From positions 8,841,699 through 8,905,698 of the forward strand of contig CM021320.1 in NCBI GenBank assembly GCA_010645155.1: a stretch of 64,000 nt of DNA, in the 5' to 3' direction. The notes under the pieces were generated by a model. It did no database searches. It was not told the DNA's origin and saw only the letters and a list, made by a program, of their open reading frames with translations. Shown piece after piece: positions 56,426 to 64,000 of this stretch (its first letter is position 1; each line of letters starts with the position of its first letter). The DNA is from Tigriopus japonicus. Its lineage: Eukaryota; Arthropoda; Copepoda; Harpacticoida; Harpacticidae. The position numbers and the translations under genes are program-made.

Positions 56426-57985
56426 TCAAATATAATGGGTTGCAGAGATATCATATCCCTGGACTGTTTGGACCAGTTGATCGGCCTCAACCGGTCCCGA
56501 ACTTCCGAATTTGTAAGGGATTGGTGTCCATTTTTCACTCTCAATTTTCTTCAAAAGAGGAGTAAAGATCTCCCATGATCGCTTTAATTCCTCGATTTCC
56601 ACGAAAAGTCCTACGGACTTTTCATCCCCCAAAAGATGAGCAAAGAGCTTTTCGTAAGCATCCGGGAAACGATGTGAGCGAAAGCGAGTTCTAAAGTCCA
56701 AACTCAATTTGTCGCAAAGTAATTGGGGAGACAATCCTGGCTCATTGATGTTAATACTAAACGCCATATTTTCAGCAGGTTTGATCTGAAAACTCAGCTC
56801 ATTCCTCTCCAAGTTTAGAACTTGATCATCCATCACGGAAGATTTGAATTGAATCCTAATCTCGTCCTTGGTTTCGTCCAGAGCCTTGCCGGCCTTCATG
56901 ATAAAAGGTACATCCCTCCAACGATCGTTATTAATGTGGAAAACGATAGTAGCAAACGTTGCCGTTAGAGAATCATCTGGAACGGTCGGATCATTTTTGT
57001 AACCAGAATGATTCGCACCACCTTTTCCCTCCTTATTAGAGACGTACTGTCCTAAAACGACTTCCTTGGGATCAATCGGTCCAATAGCTTCCAATAGCTT
57101 GATCTTTTCAAAGGTGGCACTCTCCTCGGAACATCCGCATGGGATCTCCATGGCCACAACGCACAAGAGTTGTAAAAGATGGTTTTGCATTACATCCCGA
57201 ATGATGCCAGACTTATCGAAATAACCTCCTCTCCCTTGGGTGCCAAAATCTTCTTTGAACGAGATCAAAACCGAGGATATGAAGTTATTGTTCCAAATCT
57301 GGCTGAACAATGAATTCGCCGAACGAAGGGTCATGATGGTTCTCGTCATTTCCAACCAAAGATAATGATCCACCAAACGGATCTGTTCCGGTCGAAAGAG
57401 ACGAATCAAATGATCATGAAGCTCACTGCATGACTCCAAATCATTGCCGAAAGGCTTCTCCAAAACTACTGTAGTTTTTCCGCCTTCAGGAGCCATCCAA
57501 ATTTGCCGAATCATTGCAGTTACAAATGGATAAACGGACGATGGCAAGGCCAAGTAAAAGATTCGATTATGTCTTTCCAAATGTTTTTGCTTAAAATCTT
57601 CCTCAATCGAATCGAAACGCATGTTCAGAAGCCAAGATTCCTGGGGTTGGACATAACTTCCATATTCATAGTAATTAATCTGAGCAAATCCTAAGAATTT
57701 GGGATGTTCCTGCTCTGAAGGACTGAAGGCCTTATCGAGAATGTCAGAGATCGAGATCTTGGACCGAGCAAACCCTACAATATAAGTATTGCGAGGAAAC
57801 AAGTCGTGCATATACAACGACCACAAAGCTGGGTAAATGGATTTCCGGGCCAAATCCCCAGAGGCTCCGAAAATGACGAGAATGGTGCCTCGATCTACCA
57901 TTTCCGTGTTCGAGGTCGCTAAAGACGACGTTCCTGACTGGAGGGGAAGGTCGAGGTGGTGGATTTCTTCAAAAAACTCAGACAT
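56426..57985 (-). CDS. Glucose-6-phosphate dehydrogenase-like protein with altered active-site signature
   Basis: The gene encodes a 519-residue G6PD-family protein, intronless, with ATG at 57985. Family motifs are the NADP-binding GASGDLARK (residues about 38-46), VVLEKPFGNDLES, the structural block FGTQGRGGYFDKSGIIRDVMQNHLLQLLCVVAME (read here in parts: GRGGYFDKSGIIRDVMQNHL) and VPFIMKAGKALDE. The family's active-site signature DHYLGKE reads DHYLWLE here: glycine is Trp and the substrate-binding lysine is Leu, with flanks otherwise conserved. Since that lysine contacts glucose 6-phosphate in known enzymes, activity may be lost or changed. It may be a diverged paralogue or a retrocopy of an ordinary G6PD elsewhere in the genome. 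The frame is fully open, so it is not a decayed pseudogene. Confidence 0.87.
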   Translation of the reverse strand: MSEFFEEIHHLDLPLQSGTSSLATSNTEMVDRGTILVIFGASGDLARKSIYPALWSLYMHDLFPRNTYIVGFARSKISISDILDKAFSPSEQEHPKFLGFAQINYYEYGSYVQPQESWLLNMRFDSIEEDFKQKHLERHNRIFYLALPSSVYPFVTAMIRQIWMAPEGGKTTVVLEKPFGNDLESCSELHDHLIRLFRPEQIRLVDHYLWLEMTRTIMTLRSANSLFSQIWNNNFISSVLISFKEDFGTQGRGGYFDKSGIIRDVMQNHLLQLLCVVAMEIPCGCSEESATFEKIKLLEAIGPIDPKEVVLGQYVSNKEGKGGANHSGYKNDPTVPDDSLTATFATIVFHINNDRWRDVPFIMKAGKALDETKDEIRIQFKSSVMDDQVLNLERNELSFQIKPAENMAFSININEPGLSPQLLCDKLSLDFRTRFRSHRFPDAYEKLFAHLLGDEKSVGLFVEIEELKRSWEIFTPLLKKIESEKWTPIPYKFGSSGPVEADQLVQTVQGYDISATHYI

Positions 57986-58186
57986 TCTGGGTTGGCAAAT
58001 CCTGGTTGAGTAAAATCGCAACTCAATTGTTGACCATATAATCGGAAATTCTTCCTCATATGACGAACATTACCCGTGACGTCACTTCAGAGCATTCAGG
58101 ATCAGAATTTCTTATTGCGTTGGAAGTATTAAGTTACATGATATTCTTTCAATCGTATTGTTATTTGTATCAAAGAAAATATGATC

Positions 58187-58436
58187 NNNNNNNNNNNNNN
58201 NNNNNNNNNNNNNNNNTTTCCGGGCCAAATCCCCAGAGGCTCCGAAAATGACGAGAATGGTGCCTCGATCTACCATTTCCGTGTTCGAGGTCGCTAAAGA
58301 CGACGTTCCTGACTGGAGAGGAAGGTCGAGGTGGTGGATTTCTTCAAAAAACTCAGACATTCTGGGTTGGCAAATCCTGGTTGAGTAAAATCGCAACTCA
58401 ATTGTTGACCATATAATCGGAAATTCTTCCTCATAT
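58187..58436. other. Assembly gap followed by a repeat of the G6PD-like 5' end
   Basis: N occupies 58187-58216. The 220 bases at 58217-58436 repeat 57842-58061 with one substitution seen, covering the first 48 codons and leader of the G6PD-like gene. The copy runs straight into the gap. Unmerged haplotypes are likelier than a true second gene start. Confidence 0.82.
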
Positions 58437-59668
58437 TGAAAAGGTGAAGAAAAATAGTTTTTGATCTTGGGGGAAATTCATGGGTATGAAATTTGGTTTG
58501 AGGATTTAAACACGTAATTCTAGCTAGAGGAGAGGAGCTTTCTATCGCATCCTATGTCATCATGTTTTGTTTAAGTTGACATTTTGCACGTATGTCATCA
58601 GATCTGGATACGGGATATCTCCCGACAGCTTCCATTCGATCCCTACCCGGATTCGAACCTAAGGCGTCTGGGAAAGCACTTCCCATTTAGATGCTTAATT
58701 AACCTTATACTTATTCAACCTGACTTATATACTTATTTAAATATATCACGAAGATACCTTATCGTTATGCTCAGCCTGGGTCAATTTTAATGCTCCACGA
58801 TTGAATTGACCTTCGTACTTTACTTGATAATGCAATGTGACAATGTGATATTAGAGCTAAGTTGGCTAAGATCTGCTCTTCGAAAATAAAACTCGAGCTG
58901 AACAGGCTGACCAATTTCAAAATCAATGTAATGTTATTGCACGTTCAGAGGTGTGATTTTCTTTTTACTTGTAATAAACCGTATTCTCTCCTTGCCGATT
59001 ACTTGTTATTTTCAGCAACAAAAATGTTTGATATGCCATAGAACAGGGGTCGGCAGTACCTTTGGGTTCAGGGCCACCGAATTGATTCTGCAAATAAACT
59101 AGTGGATTCAAGGAGTCTATGAACAAGCCATCGCCTAGCTGTGGGCCTACTATTGAAGGCTTTTGGAACCACTAATTTAGCTTATGAACTTTTAATAATT
59201 ATACTAATAGAGCCAGATCTGTGAAATCATGAGTGATATTGGCAACATTAGGTCCAACTGGTCTAACTCCTTAATTGGTGCTCAAAATTGGCTGTTTAGC
59301 CTTTTTCAATTTTCAAGACTTGGTGCGGCTGCTCTTTAGTTCAAGTCAAGTTGAGTCATACTTTTTGAACCACAAAACACTTCCAAATTTGAACCATCAA
59401 AACTTTTTGAATCAGATGTACGGACATTTACGCAAAATTTGGCTGCATATTCCTGCGAAAGAAATAGCGAAACATGCCAGACTCCTAAGAAACGTTCAAC
59501 CCGAAGGTTCGGTCTCAAGCTCAGATTTCGCGACTCTTTTTCATCTCTACTGTCATTGAGTAAACAAAACGAGTTTTAAGCGAGGCCTTGGTCCTTCATC
59601 ATTTTCTAGGCCTTGTGTAATATTAAAAATGGCCTAACTTCAAAAATCCTCATCCTTTGATCCTTAAA
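58437..59668. other. Intergenic stretch between the G6PD-like gene and VWA8
   Basis: Besides the tRNA-like segment, CAGGGGTCGGCAGTACC at 59044 resembles a hAT left end, but no matching right end or target duplication was found, so it would be a truncated copy. No coding exon was seen. The last bases hold the VWA8 leader. Confidence 0.4.
58590..58700 (-). repeat. tRNA-like SINE candidate
   Basis: The minus strand reads GGTTCGAATC (plus 58649-58658), a perfect B-box, preceded by GTGCTTTCCCAGACGCCTTA, which resembles the anticodon arm region of a tRNA. The full cloverleaf could not be folded by eye, so a tRNA-derived repeat is more likely than a functional tRNA gene. Confidence 0.4.
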
Positions 59669-62600
59669 ATGACATTGGGGGCTCTGGGCGTGGCTGCCAC
59701 ACGCCGACGTGTCCAATTTCTCCAAAAAGTACTGGAATACCCCAAATGGGGTGTTCACGCTCAAAGTCAAGCCGTGTTTCGGAATTTTGCCCAAGACACG
59801 ACCTCGACTACCGTTTCCATTGGGGATGTGACCAAAACCGTCCAACGGGCCAAACATCCGCAACTCGTGCCCAAACGTTATCTGCCCTTGGACCAACAAG
59901 TTCCCCCTGAAACTCGAAAGGTTGGTACATTTCATTAGAGTTGGTGCTAATCAAGATGCCACACAAAAAATGGAAAAAATTGAAAAAATAATTGTCAAAA
60001 TAAGCTATCTGATGAAACGAAATGCTTTTTAAGTCTCTTATCAAGAAGCACGGAATTAATGGAGTGGGAGGCTAGCAATGAGAATTATGATTTCCAGCAG
60101 AAACAAACCATTTGCGTTCTTCTGCAAATGAGGCCTGGCTTACATTGAGAAGAACACGTATTTCAAATTTCAGTCCAATCGAATGCTGGAGTGAAAAGTT
60201 ATGCCTTCTCAAACTTATGTACTGAAGAGAGCATAGACTGAATGAACTCGCCCTTTTGTGGTAAAACGATTACCACTAAAGGGCTAGTTCATTCATTCTC
60301 GGTAGGATTTGCACTGAACTTTGAGTGAGCATAACTTTGGTCTCCGACGTTCGACTGAGCTGAAAATTAAAATACGTATTCTTGTCAACATATGCAAGGT
60401 CTCATTTGCAGAAGAATGTAATTGAATCGTTCTTACTGGAAATCATTATTCTCATTGCTAGCCTCCCACTCCATGGTTCCAGTGCTTCTTGCTCTTATGA
60501 AAGCGTAAATGAAGGTCCAAAATAAAAACATACTCAGTGTCACATACTTCATAGTATTAAAATCCATAGATAAGAGTATAAGGCACTACTCAGATGAGTT
60601 TTTATGATATATTACCTTCAGAAATATTTCTGGGTATATGTTTTTCAATTATTGATTTTAATTTGTCGGATATGTTATGACAAATCCAAAAGGAAGTTTT
60701 AATTGGTGATGCCTAGAGTAATAGGTTTTCACTAAAATTGTTGGTGTTCTCTTAACAAAAGGTTTTACATCCTACTTACACCTCTTTAACTTTGCTTTGA
60801 AACAAAAGTTCTTATGTGATTTGAATGATTGCAGCATTTACGATGGATGATGCAGAAAGATCTCTTGGGACAGGATATCTTTTTGATTGGCCGTCCCTCT
60901 CCTTTGAGGCGGTCCATGGCTATGCAGTACCTGGAGTTGACGGGACGAGAGGCGGAGTTTGTGGCCCTTTCACGCGATACCACCGAGAGTGATCTCAAGC
61001 AAAGACGTGAGATTGTCCAAGGCACGGCTCACTACATAGATCAGAGTGCGGTTCGAGCCGCCAAAGAAGGCCGAATCTTGATCTTGGAAGGCATTGAGAA
61101 AGTAAGGAACAAATCAATGTCATTGATGGAAGCTTCAAGGATGATGTTCGATTTCTTCGTTTTAGGCTGAAAGGAATGTCCTGCCCGTGTTGAATAATTT
61201 GCTCGAAAATCGCGAGATGCATCTGGAAGATGGGCGTTTACTCATTCCCGCCCAAAGATATGATAAGCTACGGCAGGAACATTCACAAGAAGAGATGGAT
61301 CGATGGAAATTGGTGCGGGTGGATGAAAACTTTCGGGTTATAGCACTCGGCCTACCCGTTCCTAAATACGTAGGAAATCCTCTGGATCCACCTCTCCGAT
61401 CACGATTTCAAGTAAGATGCCTTAATGTTACAATTAAGATGTTCGTTCAATTTGATTCTCATTGTGCATTTTTAGGCGAGGGATATTCGACATCTCCCCT
61501 TTAAGGAACAAATGAACTTGTTACAAAGTATGGCTCCCAATTTACCCTCTGATGCGGTGAGTCAAGTGGTGTCATTCGCTCATACCATGGTCACGGATGA
61601 ATCAGCCAACTTGGGTCTGCCCGATTTCCCCGTTGAGAATCTACCTCCTCTAATAGCCTTATTAAATCAAGTGCCCTCATTATCGCTATTCGACGGCATT
61701 CAAAGACTTTATCCCTACAAAAACTTCCTACCCCCTGAAGGGGTTCAATCTGTGGTAGACACGCTAAAAACATTTCAACTTCTTCCTGAAGTCTCTTCGG
61801 CGCAAATCTTAAGGCTAGAAAGTGTCCACAGTGATAGTGCTAACCCGGGTAAACGAGACTTGGAAGTCTCTGTCCACGGTCAAGTGTCCCGATTAACCGT
61901 GCCAAGTGGACCTCATCCGGAAAGTGAGACACCGAATTATCATCCCACGGCTTATCAAGAGATGTTCTTGACTGAGCTCCTCACATCTCATGCCGTGAAA
62001 GACTTTTGCATCATTGGCCCCAAAGGCTGTGGTAAAACTGTGATCCTGGAGAGAATGGCCGATCTTTTGGGATACGAAATGGAGCCAATTATGTTGTACC
62101 AAGACATGACAGCCCGTGATCTTCTCCAACAAAGAACGACCTTGGATAATGGAGACACCGTATGGAGATATTCACCTTTGGTTTTAGCCGCCATCGAGGG
62201 GAAACTGGCCGTTTTAGATGGTATTCATCGGATTCATCGAGGAACATTGTCCGTGCTCCACCGATTGGTTCATGACAGAGAGCTCCAACTTTTTGATGGA
62301 ACCCGATTGTTGAGGAGCGATCGTTATGATGCCATTAAAGAGGATGAAGGACTCACGGACCAAGATATGGAAGATCAACAATTGCTCAGGATTCATGACA
62401 ACTTTCGGATTGCCGCTTTGGCCGAACCTCCGGTGATTGGAGGCAATAATAAAGAGCAATGGCTGACACCAGAAGTGCTGTCCATGTTTTTATTCCACGT
62501 CATGAGGCCTCTTTCACATCAAGAAGAGTTGAGTGTCCTCCAAGTTGCATCGGGAAAGCCCTCTGAAACAATGGGATCGATTTTGAAGCTCACCCATCGA

Positions 62601-64000
62601 CTACGGAAGTCCGAAGACGCCTCATTGAAGTCAATAGCCAATTCATTGTCCACTCGACAACTGTTGAGGATTTCTAAACGTCTGAAACGATTCCCAGATG
62701 AGAGCGTTTATCACGCAGTTCAAAAAGCTTGCCTTACCCGGTTTTTACCCACGTTACCTCGAGAGGCTTTGGATAAAATCATGTCTGACTTGGGCATTCA
62801 GAGACCCGTCAAAGAGATTGATGAATCCGGTAAGACAGCCGTATGTAAAGTGGAGAATGGCTGTCTTACTCTGGGGAACACTACCACAGAGATTTACGAG
62901 CCCGACACCAAGACCAAAATCCCCGAGACCCTCTTTTATGACACCGTTCAAAATATTGCCGTCATGGAAGCCATGTTGCAAGACTTTCTTCTTGGGGAGC
63001 ATCTTCTACTTGTTGGCAATCAAGGTGTTGGGAAAAACAAAGTAGTTGATCGATTGCTACATCTCTTAAATCGACCCAGAGAATACATTCAGCTCCATCG
63101 AGACACCACTGTGCAGAGCTTAACACTTCAACCTACGGTGAAAGAAGGGGTGATCATCTATGAGGACTCCCCTCTAGTCAAGGCTGTGAAAACTGGAAAT
63201 ATCTTGGTGGTGGATGAGGCCGATAAAGCGCCAACTCATGTCACTTGCATATTGAAAACGCTCGTTGAAACCGGCGAGATGATCCTTTCCGATGGACGAC
63301 GGATCGTACCACAATCACAAATGAGCCGGCATGCGTCTACTCAAGATAAGCTCATTCCCATGCATCCGGATTTTCGCATGTTCGTGTTGGCCAATCGTCC
63401 GGGATTCCCTTTCCTGGGCAACGATTTCTTTGGCTCGCTTGGTGATTTGTTCAGTTGCTACGCTATTGATAATCCTAGTATGGACTCTGAGATATCCATG
63501 CTCAGACAATACGGACCAAATGTCCCAGAAGAGACCTTACGCAGACTAGTCCGAACTTTCTCAGAATTGAGAAATCTGGCAGATGAAGGTTCGATTCAGT
63601 ATCCTTATTCGACACGCGAAGTGGTGAACATTGTGAAGCATCTCGAACGATTTCCGAATGAAGGCCTAGGGAATGTGGTCAGAAATGTGTTTGACTTTGA
63701 TTCCTACGATAAAGAGACTCGCGAATCTTTACAAGAAGTGCTTCACAAGCATGGTATGTAGTTAACTTTCTATCGAGGACCTTGACACGTTGATGCAAAA
63801 TCCCATAGTAATAAATGTCCCATAAACAAACCAGCCCAACATGAGTTTTATTTTAATTCTAGGAATTCCCTTGGGAACTTCCGCACGGAATATCAGTCTG
63901 GCTCGGGAATTCGAACTACCTGCCCGAGAAATGATTGGTGAATGGCAAATTCAACGCGGCGGCGGAAAGAGAGTCCGTTTTATGGCTTTGCCCATCACTT
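59669..64000 (+). CDS. VWA8: von Willebrand factor A domain-containing protein 8, N-terminal part
   Basis: This is a mitochondrial matrix-side dynein-like AAA+ ATPase. Exons in the window are 59669-59920, 60835-61101, 61166-61411, 61476-63753 and 63863 onward; the fifth is cut by the window edge. About 1060 residues are present out of roughly 1900 in the family; the VWA domain lies outside. The N-terminus is basic with few acids (AATRRRVQFLQK), as for a mitochondrial presequence. Family blocks are nearly verbatim: HLRWMMQKDLLGQDIFLIGRP, LSRDTTESDLKQRREI, AERNVLPVLNNLLENREM and NPLDPPLRSRFQARDI. There are two Walker A motifs (GPKGCGKTV, GNQGVGKNKV) and Walker B LVVDEADKAP. The first segment has GRPSPLRRS where a P-loop would be, as in other VWA8 proteins. 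Intron 1 contains a foldback element. Confidence 0.94.
60035..60498. mobile_element. Foldback MITE in VWA8 intron 1
   Basis: The element spans 60042-60491 (450 bp) and is one long imperfect palindrome. The ends are CAAGAAGCAC and GTGCTTCTTG, the next blocks GGAGTGGGAGGCTAGCAATG and CATTGCTAGCCTCCCACTCC pair exactly, and the pairing continues inward (TCTGCAAATGAG with CTCATTTGCAGA) to a centre near 60265, where GAATGAACT..CCCTTT pairs with AAAGGGCTAGTTCATTC. CTCTTAT lies directly outside both ends (60035-60041 and 60492-60498). There is no coding capacity. Confidence 0.88.
63841..63862 (+). other. Splice acceptor of the last visible VWA8 exon
   Basis: TTTTAATTCTAG precedes GAATTCCC. Joined to the G left over at 63753 it restores HKHGIPLGTSARN, matching the family sequence, and the frame stays open to base 64000. 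Confidence 0.8.

Noticed and set aside
58112..58396. Second G6PD-like N-terminus right of the gap
   Set aside because: It is nearly identical to the start of the complete gene and ends in a gap, so it is treated as an assembly duplicate.
58590..58700. Functional tRNA gene on the minus strand
   Set aside because: A B-box is present, but I could not form an acceptor stem or a proper anticodon arm by eye.
59044..59190. hAT element starting CAGGGGTCGGCAG
   Set aside because: Only a left end is visible; no right inverted repeat or target duplication was found, so it is noted as a possible truncated copy only.

Overview
This is a eukaryotic nuclear window. Genes are split by short GT-AG introns, mostly 50-100 bp, and coding exons alternate with AT-rich spacers that hold short DNA transposons and simple repeats. 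The protein set (LSM1, NUF2, VPS35L, LZTR1, VWA8, PPP1R21, TMEM60, ATP6AP1) is animal. Compact genes, a TTAGG-like interstitial repeat and lineage-specific zinc-finger genes suggest an arthropod. A copepod-like crustacean is my best guess, but it is an inference and no species-specific marker was seen.

Layout, left to right. 1-660 holds two diverged copies of a tRNA-derived SINE-like repeat. 764-1473 carries the last two exons of ATP6AP1. 2914-4236 holds an F-box gene whose stop codon overlaps the TMEM60 start on the same strand. 4279-6151 (minus) encodes a 457-aa protein with three complete nuclear-receptor-type zinc modules and no C-terminal ligand-binding domain, the most unusual gene here. 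6152-9674 is mostly non-coding. 9675-11399 is a LITAF-like gene. 11851-15515 (minus) is a THAP plus C2H2 zinc-finger gene, and 17103-19277 (minus) is PPP1R21. 20957-21228 (minus, POLR2L) and 21895-22898 (plus, NIP7) are head to head. 23005-24306 (minus) is LSM1. 25170-25910 is a minisatellite with inverted sections.

26157-28040 (minus, NUF2) and 28807-32163 (plus, PITRM1) share a divergent promoter region. 32273-34028 (minus) is an unnamed leucine-rich protein starting only 118 bp after the stop of LZTR1 (34147-36959, minus). 36960-48146 is gene-poor and rich in DNA-transposon fragments, apart from one small gene at 42336-42763. 48147-51136 (minus) is a dsRNA-binding-domain protein with an acidic and basic/serine-rich linker. 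52291-56299 is VPS35L, 56426-57985 (minus) a G6PD-like enzyme with an altered active-site signature, and 59669 to the right edge is VWA8 (partial).

The genes do not form one pathway. Several act in endolysosomal or membrane traffic (ATP6AP1, LITAF, PPP1R21, VPS35L), two are mitochondrial (PITRM1, VWA8), and the rest serve RNA, ribosome or chromosome housekeeping (POLR2L, NIP7, LSM1, NUF2). Three runs of N interrupt the sequence. Two of them are flanked by near-identical sequence on both sides, which looks like unmerged haplotypes.
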